From: Puniceicoccus vermicola
Lineage (GTDB): Bacteria; Verrucomicrobiota; Verrucomicrobiia; Opitutales; Puniceicoccaceae
Assembly: GCF_014230055.1 (NCBI RefSeq)
Contig: NZ_JACHVA010000082.1
Span: 124,001-188,000 of the forward strand
Direction: 5' to 3'
DNA length: 64,000 nucleotides
Each line of letters starts with the position of its first letter. Position 1 is the stretch's first letter. Below, one piece after another: positions 53,724-62,546 of this stretch. Below the pieces are notes generated by a model. It searched no databases. It saw only the letters and a list, made by a program, of their open reading frames with translations, and was not told where the DNA came from. A program made the translations under genes and the position numbers.

Positions 53724-54013
53724 ATGAGTTCAATCGCCTTTATTTTCCGGAGCCTACGGGTTGCTCTTTATCTTCTTGCTGCCGTCTGCTCCGTCTCCGC
53801 TGTTTTCGTCGAGAGAGTTCTACTGTTCATCGGCAACAGTTTTACGATTGGGCAGGAGGAGACCTTACCGTTCCTGACATTTTTGATGCTTTGGGCAATG
53901 CCGCCGGATATGAAGATCAGACAACAGTGATCCGTGCCGTCGGTGGAAAAGACTATCAGGATCACTACGAGAATCGTTTTATAAAGATACATTTCTCCGG
54001 TCAGACCCGGTAG
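53724..54013 (+). pseudogene. Frameshifted, truncated SGNH/GDSL-type hydrolase
   Basis: The reading from the ATG at 53724 gives a signal-like leader (SSIAFIFRSLRVALYLLAAVC) and then VERVLLFIGNSFTIGQE, an SGNH block I motif. Near 53857-53865 the coding sense switches frame: the next frame reads TVPDIFDALGNAAGYEDQ, then TTVIRAVGGKDYQDHYENRF, as expected for the family, and stops at 54013. The rest of the enzyme (blocks II-V, with the catalytic Asp-His) is missing. The fragment overlaps the end of the convergent pectate-lyase-fold gene by 13 bp. It was probably a carbohydrate esterase. Confidence 0.8.
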
Positions 54014-55497
54014 GTTTTAAAGGAATCTGGATCCTCGCTACTGCTTTTCTGGAGACGCCGGGTAAGCTGTGCTTGATGGAGGTCGGAGGGTTGGAGACCT
54101 TCCGAAGGGATGGCTTCCCACCAAAGCCCAGAGATGTCTTTCGAGCTGGGTCCCTGACTGTCGAGGCCTACAAAGTTTACTTCTTCGGGGCCGAATTCGG
54201 GGCCCGGGTGGGAGATGGCTTTTTGACTGGAGATGCCCCAGAACGTGGCTCCTCGTCCTGTGTGTTTTCCCCGCCGAGGCCCCCCTCCAAATCGCCAGAC
54301 CGACTCGCCCTTCCCGACATCGACTTGGGTGAAGAGGTTTCGGTTTGGGCAGAGGCGGTGATGGTCGAGAGATAAGTCCAGACCTCTTCCTCGTTTGACG
54401 ACATTGCCGTTCGCCCCGTTTTCGACGGTGATGTCGTGGATGAATCGAGTTTGGAAATCGAAATTCTGGAGCAAGTTGTCCTGCGAATGATTACTGAAGG
54501 AAACGCCGTGATGACCCGCGTCACCCTCAGTTTTCGGGCGATTCGAAGTCAGGGTGAGGCCGTCAATTGTGGAGAAATGACTTTTCAGGAAGATTCCACT
54601 GTCGGCATTGTGGATTTCAACATCTCGAACCCAGCAATGGGCTGCCTCGTCGATGGCAACCGCGTTCATACCCCATTCCTTGAAATGTCCGCCATAAGGT
54701 TCGGTAGGAAATTTAATACTTAGATTTTCGATCCCGCATTCGGTCACTTCGGGGGCGAATGTCATGATCTCGGCATTCCACTCCAGTCGGATGTCAAAGG
54801 GAAGAAAACGTTCGAGAATAATTTGCTTTCCGCGTATGTGTTGAATGCGTGTAACAAAGGTGGTCCGTTGGTATAGGCTCAAGTCTTCGATATTCTCCCA
54901 TTCGTCGTCGACATAGAGGTGTCGGATGATCGAAGCATCGCCGCTGTCTTCCATTTGAATCGTCACCATTTGCCCCGCGTTTAAACCACTGGTATCTTTG
55001 ACGGTTAGGATTTGGGCGCCTCTTACTGCTTCCGCGGTAATTTTGGTGATGGGTTTGTGCTCCAGTTGGCCGTGAATCCAGATAAAACCACCGGACCAGG
55101 AATAGCTTGAGGTTTTCAGGCCTTCCGTCGTGGATGACATTCTCGGGCGCACCATCTCAAGCTTTGTCGTGGGGAGAATAATGGTGTTCTTGGAGCCTTC
55201 CCCGCGCAATACAACATTGGGCTTCCGGATCCAGAGAATGTCGCTAATGATAAACTGGCCTTTGGGAATCTCAATGGCCAGACCGTCGCTCTCCGCGATG
55301 GCTCGACGGAACGCTTCTGTGCAGTCGGTTTGACCGTCTCCAACGGCGCCGAAATCAAGGACACTGATCCCTGATTGAGGTTCTGGAATTGGCTGTTCGC
55401 CAGAATGGTATCCAGCGAAAGAAAAGTCGGGCAGACGCCCCTGGGGATCCCATTTTTCACCAGATTTACCCCAAAGATCAGAATGGGTGGCATTCAT
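54001..55497 (-). CDS. Pectate-lyase-superfamily right-handed beta-helix protein
   Basis: A 498-residue protein with the pectate_lyase_3/GH28-type opening GISVLDFGAVGDGQTDCTEAFRRAIAESDGLAIEIPKGQFII, then a repetitive beta-helix with RDVEIHNADSGIFLKSHFSTIDGLTLTSNRPKTEG and many Asn/Asp turns. These proteins cleave or bind acidic polysaccharides; no catalytic residue can be fixed here. No signal peptide is found at the ATG 55497, odd for a member of a secreted family, so it may act inside the cell or have lost its leader. The nearest operator (55988) is 490 bp away. Confidence 0.75.
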   Translation of the reverse strand: MNATHSDLWGKSGEKWDPQGRLPDFSFAGYHSGEQPIPEPQSGISVLDFGAVGDGQTDCTEAFRRAIAESDGLAIEIPKGQFIISDILWIRKPNVVLRGEGSKNTIILPTTKLEMVRPRMSSTTEGLKTSSYSWSGGFIWIHGQLEHKPITKITAEAVRGAQILTVKDTSGLNAGQMVTIQMEDSGDASIIRHLYVDDEWENIEDLSLYQRTTFVTRIQHIRGKQIILERFLPFDIRLEWNAEIMTFAPEVTECGIENLSIKFPTEPYGGHFKEWGMNAVAIDEAAHCWVRDVEIHNADSGIFLKSHFSTIDGLTLTSNRPKTEGDAGHHGVSFSNHSQDNLLQNFDFQTRFIHDITVENGANGNVVKRGRGLDLSLDHHRLCPNRNLFTQVDVGKGESVWRFGGGPRRGKHTGRGATFWGISSQKAISHPGPEFGPEEVNFVGLDSQGPSSKDISGLWWEAIPSEGLQPSDLHQAQLTRRLQKSSSEDPDSFKTYRV

Positions 55498-55769
55498 CGT
55501 ATCGGAAAACGCTAGGTTTAAAATTTAAAATAACAGGTGGGTTCGCAATCGTTGGCGCTAGCATCGGTGGGGTGCCCAGAGATTTCGCAGAAAATAGGCG
55601 ACCATTTTGGGTTGTTGCTCCCGGGTAAATACACTCTCTTTTTTCCGTTCGCGCGGCAGAAGTTTTGAGGCGTTCGGAAATCGGCGAAATTCCAGATTTT
55701 GTTTAAGTTGGAGAGATCGTGGGTGAAGGTCCGTTGGGGAAAGAGCATGCGAATTCGTTGATGATGGGT

Positions 55770-55809
55770 CGAAAGAGAAAAACGATCGGGAGAATTTCTC
55801 CCGATCGTT
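55770..55809 (-). terminator. Orphan intrinsic terminator
   Basis: AACGATCGGGAGA (55781-55793) pairs perfectly with TCTCCCGATCGTT (55797-55809), loop ATT. On the minus strand it is followed by a T/C-rich run complementary to GAAAGAGAAA (55771-55780). No minus-strand gene ends before it. Confidence 0.72.
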
Positions 55810-55987
55810 AGCAGCAGCAGAAAGCTAAAGGCTGATCAGGGGCTCTTAATCGTATCTCATCGGGAATTGAAAACTTTTAGTCCGTAGATTAGGGAATGCT
55901 TGGGAAGGCCGTGTCGGAGGGACACACCGATTCAGATGAGCGGCGATTCTAGCCGGCGTGATGAAAAAAAGAGGAGTCCAGCGGAGT

Positions 55988-56000
55988 TGTTACAGTCACA
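55988..56000 (-). promoter_or_regulatory. Operator copy 7: TGTTACAGTCACA
   Basis: Identical to copies 2 and 4. There is no gene within 200 bp on either side; leftward it faces the orphan terminator 180 bp away, then the pectate-lyase-fold gene. Confidence 0.62.
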
Positions 56001-56366
56001 ATTCTCAGGATGAAGGGTTTCTGCCGAGAATTTTGCGACTCATTCTAGAGGAGTCGCCGTTGGCTCTGGAATCAGGTTTTCGGTGAGCAAAGAGGGTTTT
56101 GGATTCTCTTTGTTGGATTCACGGCTGCTCAATTTAAGATCAGTCTGCGGCTCGGGCCATCGTCAACTGATCAGAGTAGATTCAACCTTCCCCTAAATTA
56201 GTTTGAGGCCGAGCCAGACGTTTTTTTGGGGGCTTAGCAAATCAAAAAAATGCTCCGGCAGAAGCGAAGGCAGACGAGAACCTGACCGTCGGAGGGACAG
56301 TGGATCGTCCACAGATGCTTCTAAGTCGAATATTCAATTCCGGGCAACGCATCTCCACTATTGAAA

Positions 56367-56379
56367 TGTGACAGTAACT
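56367..56379 (+). promoter_or_regulatory. Operator copy 8: TGTGACAGTAACT
   Basis: Differs from copy 1 only at the last base. It is 123 bp upstream of the SSS symporter start at 56503. Confidence 0.6.
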
Positions 56380-56502
56380 TTTTGGTTGCCATTCTCCTGT
56401 GTTCCCGACTGCAGTCTGGTCGAAATTCGCTCAGGTTACTGAGGTGGCCCCATGGTCTGCGGATTTCCCCGTATCGTAATCCCCTGAACCTGTATTGTCG
56501 TC

Positions 56503-58230
56503 ATGCTCTCCATTGATTATTTTGTCCTCGCTATCTACCTCGCCGGAATTTTTGGGGTGGGGCTCTTCTTGTCTTCCAAGAACAAGAGTTCTGCGGACAT
56601 GTTTGCGGCGGGCGGGGAGTCTCCATGGTGGACGTCGGGATTGAGTTCCTTCATGACGATGTTCTCGGCGGGGACTTTCGTTGTCTGGGGAGGTATCGCC
56701 TACGAACACGGTTTCGTAGCCGTGATGATCAACTTTTGCTACGGGGTAGCGGCGATTCTTGTCGGATATTTTGTCGCGGGGCACTGGAAGCGAATGGGGG
56801 TCAAGACCCCGGCTGAGTTCATTGAGCTCCGCTTTGGTCCGGGAGCCGTCCAATTCTACACTTGGGCAATGATGGTTTTCCGGATCGTGGGAGTGGCAGT
56901 TTCGCTGTATTCATTGTCCATTGTTCTGGTCGCGATGATGCCTTTGGAGGCGGGTAATCCGCTTCGGGATCCGGCCACCGGAAATCTCTCTCTCATGTGG
57001 GCGATCGTAATCTTCGGTGGGATTGTTGTGATCTATACCATGGCGGGCGGGCTTTGGGCGGTTTTGATGACGGATGTGCTCCAGTTTATCGTCCTCAATC
57101 TTGCGGTCCTGTTCATTGTGCCACTGGCCTTTGGCAGTGTCGGCGGAGTCGGTGCATTTTTAGAGAAAGCTCCAGACGGCTTCTTCGCGCTGACGAGCGA
57201 CAAATACACCGTCTTCTTCCTTTTTGGTTGGGTCATTATCCATTTCTTCATGATTGGTGCGGAATGGGCTTTCGCCCAGCGGTTCATTTGTGTCTCGAGC
57301 GAGAAGGACGCGAAGAAGAGCTGTTTTCTTTTTGGAGGCTTATACCTGCTAAGCCCGTTGCTCTGGCTTCTGCCACCGATGATTTATCGCACCATCGATC
57401 CCAATGCCGATCCGCAGGAAGCCTATATCCTGGCCTGTCGGGCGGTGCTTCCGGCCGGGATGGTCGGCTTGATGGTCGCGGCCATGTTTTCGGCAACTGC
57501 CAGTATGGTCAGTTCCCAGTTGAACGTCTTCGCGGGAGTCCTGACTGACGAGATGTATCGACGGATCTTTAAGCCCGAGGCGACGGATCGACAACTCGTT
57601 CGGGTAGGCCGCATCTTCACAATCTTATTGGGGGCGGTCCTGATCGGCGTTTCTCTGATGATTCCCTATCTGGGAGGAGCGGAAAAGGTCGTCGTGGCCA
57701 TCACTAGTTTGATGGTGGGGCCTCTATTGGCACCGACGATCTGGGGCCTCTTTAGTCGGCGAATCGGCATCCGGGCGATCTGGACGACCGTAGCCGTTAG
57801 TTTTGTTCTGGGTCTCCTCCTGAAAATGGGACTCTCATCCGGAGGATTTCTTGTCTTTGGGCAAACCTCCCGGTTAGCGGAATGGGTCCAGACAAATGGG
57901 ACAATGGTCGATCTCTTGATCGGGGTCGCCATTCCGGTCGTGATTCTTACCGCGATGCATTTCTGGCGAGGAGAAACCTCGGCAGGTTGGATCCGGATCG
58001 AGCAGCAGGTTAGTGAGGTGATCGCCGCGGGGAAAACGACCGTAGCCAGCACTCTTCCCGCAGTGATCGTCGGAGGGTGTATTTTTCTGTGCGGGATCCT
58101 GATGTTCGGCCTCATCCCGTTTAATCGCGAGGGTCGACTGATCCTGGCCATCTTCGGGGCCGTCCTCTTCCTGATTTCCGGAGGCATATTTTTGCTCATA
58201 CAGATCCAGAAAAAACGAAACGCTGGATGA
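56503..58230 (+). CDS. Sodium:solute symporter (SSS family)
   Basis: A 575-residue transporter with about 13 membrane helices, beginning MLSIDYFVLAIYLAGIFGVGLFLSSKNKSSADMFAAGGESPWWTSGLSSF. Conserved SSS stretches include GGIVVIYTMAGGLWAVLMTDVLQFIVL and AMFSATASMVSSQLNVFAGVLTDEMYRRI. The subtype is common in verrucomicrobial polysaccharide loci and probably imports a sugar or uronate made by the nearby enzymes. The operator at 56367 links it to the regulon. It is the first gene of a rightward pair with the damaged SDR. Confidence 0.9.
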   Translation: MLSIDYFVLAIYLAGIFGVGLFLSSKNKSSADMFAAGGESPWWTSGLSSFMTMFSAGTFVVWGGIAYEHGFVAVMINFCYGVAAILVGYFVAGHWKRMGVKTPAEFIELRFGPGAVQFYTWAMMVFRIVGVAVSLYSLSIVLVAMMPLEAGNPLRDPATGNLSLMWAIVIFGGIVVIYTMAGGLWAVLMTDVLQFIVLNLAVLFIVPLAFGSVGGVGAFLEKAPDGFFALTSDKYTVFFLFGWVIIHFFMIGAEWAFAQRFICVSSEKDAKKSCFLFGGLYLLSPLLWLLPPMIYRTIDPNADPQEAYILACRAVLPAGMVGLMVAAMFSATASMVSSQLNVFAGVLTDEMYRRIFKPEATDRQLVRVGRIFTILLGAVLIGVSLMIPYLGGAEKVVVAITSLMVGPLLAPTIWGLFSRRIGIRAIWTTVAVSFVLGLLLKMGLSSGGFLVFGQTSRLAEWVQTNGTMVDLLIGVAIPVVILTAMHFWRGETSAGWIRIEQQVSEVIAAGKTTVASTLPAVIVGGCIFLCGILMFGLIPFNREGRLILAIFGAVLFLISGGIFLLIQIQKKRNAG

Positions 58231-58402
58231 CCGTTTCAGAATCCTCCTTCGGGAGTCCATATGGGTTGGTCGAACGAGGACAGTAGTTAGTTTCTGCTCA
58301 CCACCTGGATCAAGGTGACTAAATCCTGAGGTCTATGGGATTACTCCCATCGAAATGCCGCATTGAGTTGCGGGATGAGGCGATTGGGGCTCCTTTTACT
58401 CT

Positions 58403-59167
58403 ATGGCGGATGAAAACGAACCCCACCGTGTCATTTTGATCGCGGGCGTCACCGGAGGCATTGGTTCGGATCTCGCAGCCCGTTGTGCCGAAGCGGGATG
58501 GGAGGTCGCTGGGTTTTCCCGGTCGGCCGAGAATCTGGAGGCCCTGAGAGAGAAAATTCCAGAGCTTACGTGCTTTGAGGCGAATGCGTGTGAATCAAAT
58601 GCGGTGCAAGGGGTTGTGGACAAGGTCATGGAGAAGTTCGGGCGCGTCGACGCTTACGTGCATTGTGTCGGATCCTTTTTGCTCAAGCCGGCTCACAGTT
58701 GTTCCGACGAGGAATTTGGCGAAACGCTGATGTTGAATCTGAACTCGGCATTCTTCGGGCTGCGGGCTGTGGTAAGACCGATGATGAAGGGAGATGGGGG
58801 CGCGATCACTCTGATCAGTTCGGTCGCAGCGATGGCTGGCATGCCGAGCCACGAAGCCATTGCCGCGGCGAAGGGAGGCATCAATGGCCTGGTGCGGAGT
58901 GCCGCCTCGACCTATGCCAACAAGGGCATTCGGGTGAACGCTGTTGCCCCCGGTATGGTCGAGTCCAACCTGTCCAAGCCCCTTCTCGGATCTGAACAGT
59001 CTCGAAATATGGCCATCTCTATGCATCCATTGGTCTCATTCCTGCGGCCTGCGGGGGATCTTCTCTGGTTTCGTGGGTGCCGGGTGGATACCATGACCAG
59101 ACCGATAGTTATCCTTATGACGATGCGATTGTCAGGATGCGTCTCGCAATGGAGATGGGGACGTTGA
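58403..59167 (+). pseudogene. SDR-family dehydrogenase truncated and fused to foreign 3' sequence
   Basis: The first 205 or so residues are a normal short-chain dehydrogenase: ILIAGVTGGIGSDLAARCAEAGWEVAGFSRS with the cofactor motif, then VHCVGSFLLK, SSVAAMAGMPSHEAIAAAKGG and GIRVNAVAPGMVES. The C-terminal part expected after NMAISMH is missing; the frame then runs out of phase through sequence belonging to an acetylesterase remnant. The catalytic Tyr position reads Ile (EAIAAAK), known in some SDR groups. As the tail of the fold is lost, it is probably inactive. Confidence 0.75.
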
Positions 59168-59520
59168 AGGGTATCCTCTGGCATCAGGGAGAATCGGACA
59201 GTCGCTCGGGGCGAGCCGAAGAGTATGAGGCCCACTTGCGTGAATTATTCGAGCGGTTTCGGGAAGAGTTTGACGACCCCGATCTACCGATTCTGGTGGG
59301 GTAACTCGGCCAGTTTCGTAGGTGGAATCCGAGTCGGCAAATGGTGAATGATTCTCAGATCGCCGTTGCCGAGGATATGGAAAAAGTCATCTTTGTGAAA
59401 AGAGATGGATTGACCTCACTCGAGGATCGAACTCATTTCGATACGCGATCACAGATCGAGTTTGGAAAGCGCTACGCGGATGCCTACTTGTCTCTTGAGG
59501 ATCGCAAAGGCGGACAGTAA
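59023..59520 (+). pseudogene. Remnant of a sialate-O-acetylesterase-type (SASA) carbohydrate esterase
   Basis: In the frame starting near 59023 the sequence reads GLIPAACGGSSLVSWVPGG, then GTLKGILWHQGESDSRSGRA and LRELFERFREEFDDPDLPILVG. WHQGESD and the surrounding pattern are the family's core motif. A TAA at 59302-59304 sits where GAA (Glu) is expected in VGELGQF; the frame then continues with conserved-looking sequence (DGLTSLEDRTHFDTRSQIEFGKRYADAY) to the natural stop at 59518. The 5' half, with the GxS motif, is absent and replaced by the SDR. Confidence 0.8.
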
Positions 59521-59588
59521 GAAGATTCGTTTGGATCTCCCGACAGCACCTTTATAGTTGTCGATTGTGGGAGGCCGTGACTTTTGCT

Positions 59589-61082
59589 CTACGCTTTGGG
59601 CAGCTCCCGGAATTCGCCCTCTGCGGGGGCGATTTTGCTTACGAGTACGATACTGATCCAAGAGAAGATGAAGCCAGGGAGGATTTCATAGAGCCCGGGG
59701 CCACCGAGGAAGGACTGGTTCCAGCCCATTGCAATCCAGAGGATAACCGTACACGCGCCGACTACCATTCCCGCCAGCGCGCCTGTGCCGGACATTTTCT
59801 TCCAGAGGAGGGATAGGATGATCAAGGGGCCGAATGCAGCACCAAATCCCGCCCAAGCATTCGCTACGAGGGCCAGGACCTCCGATCCTGGATTGACGGA
59901 AATCAAGGCCGCTACGACACCGACGAGGAGCACGCTGATACGCCCTGTCGTGACGAGTTGCTTTTCGGTCGCCTGCTTGTTCATGAAGATGCGATAGAAA
60001 TCCTCCGTGAGTGAAGATGAGGAGACCAGGAGCTGGCTCGAAATGGTGGACATGATTGCTGCCAGGAGTGCGGCATAGAGAAAGCCCGTCACCAAAGGGT
60101 GGAATAGCAGATCCGCTAGAACAATGAAGATGGTCTCGGGGTCGGAGAGGACAATCCCATTCCGCTCCGTATAAGCGCGGCCAAAGATACCCAAGCAGAT
60201 TGCGCCCAATAGGGTGATGCCCATCCAACCCATGGCAATATTTCGGGCTTTGGGAACGTCCTTTACGGATCGAACGGCCATGAAGCGGACAATAATGTGA
60301 GGTTGCCCGAAGTAGCCAAGGCCCCAAGCCACAGCGGAAAGAAAGCCAAAGAAAGTCAGACCATGGAAGAGGGAGAGGAAGTTCGGATCGATGGTCCGAA
60401 GTCGATTCGCCGCCGCGCTCATGCCATCGCCCTGACCTGTGGTGAGGATGACCCATGGCATGATGACCAAGGCCAGCATCATGATGCAACCTTGGGCAAA
60501 GTCGGTTAGGCTCACAGCGAGGAAGCCGCCGACAACCGTATAGCTGAGGACGATGATGAGGGTAAACCAGATCCCAAATTGATAGTCGCTCATGAAGCCG
60601 AAGTTGATGAGCTCCCCGAATGCACTGGCAAATAGTTTCCCTCCGGCGACCAGTCCTGAGGCCGTGTAGACCACAAAGAAGACAACCACAATCACCGCAG
60701 AAACCATACGCAAGGCTAGGGAGCGGGAGGGAAAGCGGTTGGCGAGAAACTCCGGTACGGTGAGGGAGTTATCGTAACGCTCCGTCTGCTCGCGGAGGCG
60801 GGGTGCTACAATGATCCAGTTGAGCAAAGCACCGACGAAGAGACCAATGCCAATCCAGGCTTCGATCAAGCCAGCGGCATAGAGTGCTCCCGGGAGTCCG
60901 AGTAGGAGCCATCCTGACATATCCGAGGCCCCGGCTGAGAGCGCTGCGACAGCAGGAGGCAATTTTCGCCCCCCGAGCATATATCCCTCAGAATTCGAGG
61001 TCGCTTTCTTCGCCGCGTAAAAGCCGATGGCGATCATGAGAATGAAGTAGGCGAAGAGACTGGTCCAAATTCCGAGTTCCAT
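59589..61082 (-). CDS. putP: PutP-type sodium/proline symporter
   Basis: A 497-residue SSS transporter from the ATG at 61082 with about 13 helices: MELGIWTSLFAYFILMIAIGFYAAKKATSNSEGYMLGGRKLPPAVAALSAGASDMSGWLLLGLPGALYAAGL, a segment very close to E. coli PutP. Later blocks include GYFGQPHIIVRFMAVRS, AAIMSTISSQLLVSSSSLTEDFYR and NAWAGFGAAFGPLIILSLLW. Proline (or a related amino acid) is the expected substrate. A frame reaches 61184 but the extra 34 residues are non-hydrophobic and atypical. A weak operator-like site lies 33 bp before the start. Confidence 0.88.
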   Translation of the reverse strand: MELGIWTSLFAYFILMIAIGFYAAKKATSNSEGYMLGGRKLPPAVAALSAGASDMSGWLLLGLPGALYAAGLIEAWIGIGLFVGALLNWIIVAPRLREQTERYDNSLTVPEFLANRFPSRSLALRMVSAVIVVVFFVVYTASGLVAGGKLFASAFGELINFGFMSDYQFGIWFTLIIVLSYTVVGGFLAVSLTDFAQGCIMMLALVIMPWVILTTGQGDGMSAAANRLRTIDPNFLSLFHGLTFFGFLSAVAWGLGYFGQPHIIVRFMAVRSVKDVPKARNIAMGWMGITLLGAICLGIFGRAYTERNGIVLSDPETIFIVLADLLFHPLVTGFLYAALLAAIMSTISSQLLVSSSSLTEDFYRIFMNKQATEKQLVTTGRISVLLVGVVAALISVNPGSEVLALVANAWAGFGAAFGPLIILSLLWKKMSGTGALAGMVVGACTVILWIAMGWNQSFLGGPGLYEILPGFIFSWISIVLVSKIAPAEGEFRELPKA

Positions 61083-61880
61083 ATTCCAATAATGAAGGTG
61101 CTGAAGATCTTGATCTGTAACAGTGATCTCTTCAGGAGGGCAAAAGAAAAGAGATCTCCGTGCGATCCGCTGGGTTAGAGTCAACGTATGGGTGGGATGG
61201 GGCCAGATTCTCAGCGGTCCCCATTTTCCACCCCGGGCTTCGTGAATGCTCTCATTCTACCAAGGGGGTTTTTGCGGATTTCGCTTCGCTGGAGCTGCCG
61301 GACCTAGATGCAGTCTGGTCGTATTTAGCAAAGGGAAGATCCCGAGATATCTGATCGACCTGGGTCGTTCATTGTTGGAGTTCAGACGATGTCGTACGTC
61401 TCTTTATCCATTTGTACTTCGGTAGCTTGTATTTGTCGCTGTAATATGCCCGTGAAGAAATACTGATTCTCACTCTATCAGGATTCCCTTTGTATCCCCG
61501 GCGAACATCCAAGTGAAGCGCTCCGGAGCAAACCATCGGCAGTTGGTGGTCTTTCCGAGCACGACAACTCGGGGTGATCCAGGATGAAGGCATGGCCAAC
61601 CTCTCTCATGAAGGATTGTCTTTCTTTTTCTGAACACTCCTGAGGACAGGTCGCATCCCGAAGAGACCGTCCCACAAGGGGAAATTTGGATAAGCGTTAA
61701 CGTGCAGAATTAAGAAAATGGTCGGATCAAAGATTGCATAATGCAATGGATGGATCCGAGCCCTAAAACCCCAAATGGGAGGAAATAGGCTCTGCGGATG
61801 CCGGAGAAGAGGCGTGGGGAGTTCGGTGTGTAGCCTGAAATCACGGATTGGCATGAAATTCGCGCACTGAATGGTTACTT
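61083..61880. other. Gene-free interval
   Basis: About 800 bp between the divergent PutP-type and flavoprotein genes. Several short open frames exist on both strands, but none has a recognisable domain, leader or ribosome site. It may hold decayed sequence; I see no repeat or RNA. Confidence 0.45.
61116..61128 (-). promoter_or_regulatory. Weak operator-like site: TGTAACAGTGATC
   Basis: A partial match (left half good, right half poor) 33 bp before the PutP-type gene. As an amino-acid symporter is an unlikely regulon member, this may be chance. Confidence 0.3.
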
Positions 61881-62546
61881 ATGCCAACCGTAGAAATCCA
61901 ATCGATCCAATCGTTAAACTATAATGTTCGTCAGTTTCGGACGGAAAAGCCGGACGGCTACGAATTTACCCCGGGCCAGGCGACTTTGGTGGCCATTGAC
62001 CGGGAAGGCCTACGGGAGGAAAAACGGCCGTTTACTTTTACTTCCTTACCCGACGATGACTTCCTCGAATTCACCATTAAAACGTATCCCTCTCACGAAG
62101 GGGTTACGGACAAACTAAAGGAACTGAATCGGGGTGAACATCTGATTCTCGAAGATCCGTGGGGAGCGATCCAATTTAAAGGTAAGGGGACGTTCATCGC
62201 CGGAGGAGCCGGAGTCACTCCTATGCTCGCCATTCTCCGCAACGAAGCTTCCAAGGGGTCGGACGCTGTGAGCCGTCTGATCTTCTCCAATAAGAAGGAA
62301 AAAGATTTGTTCTTGGAGGAGGAACTCAAGACCGTTTCGGAGGGTCGTCTCCTATTGACGTTCACGGATCAGGAAGTCGATGAAGCCGAATATGGTCGAG
62401 TCGATGAGGGGTTTCTTCGCAAGCATGTCAGTGATTTTAATCAATATTTCTACGTTTGCGGCCCGCCCGAGATGGTTGAATCCGTCGAAGAAGATCTGGA
62501 AAAGCTCGGCGCAGATCCGGATAAGATTGTTACGGAAGAGTCGTAA
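61881..62546 (+). CDS. Ferredoxin/flavodoxin reductase-like flavoprotein
   Basis: A 221-residue FNR-type oxidoreductase. The FAD domain has the RxYS-like motif in KRPFTFTSLPDDD, with EFTIKTYPSHEGVTDKL; the nucleotide domain has FIAGGAGVTPMLAILRNE and the C-terminal YVCGPPEMVESVEEDL. There is no [2Fe-2S] domain, so it would pass electrons between NAD(P)H and a separate partner (flavodoxin, ferredoxin or a haemoprotein). It is an isolated gene. Confidence 0.9.
   Translation: MPTVEIQSIQSLNYNVRQFRTEKPDGYEFTPGQATLVAIDREGLREEKRPFTFTSLPDDDFLEFTIKTYPSHEGVTDKLKELNRGEHLILEDPWGAIQFKGKGTFIAGGAGVTPMLAILRNEASKGSDAVSRLIFSNKKEKDLFLEEELKTVSEGRLLLTFTDQEVDEAEYGRVDEGFLRKHVSDFNQYFYVCGPPEMVESVEEDLEKLGADPDKIVTEES

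Larger units (their letters stand above)
55498..56502. other. Long gene-free interval with two operators and an orphan terminator
   Basis: About 1 kb with no recognisable gene on either strand. It contains an intrinsic-terminator-like hairpin oriented for the minus strand (55770-55809), an operator (55988-56000) and the operator of the symporter (56367-56379). The arrangement suggests a deleted minus-strand gene. Confidence 0.6.

Noticed and set aside
61369-61675. Possible small genes in the 61.1-61.9 kb gap
   Set aside because: Short overlapping frames without start signals or recognisable motifs; recorded only as a gene-free interval.
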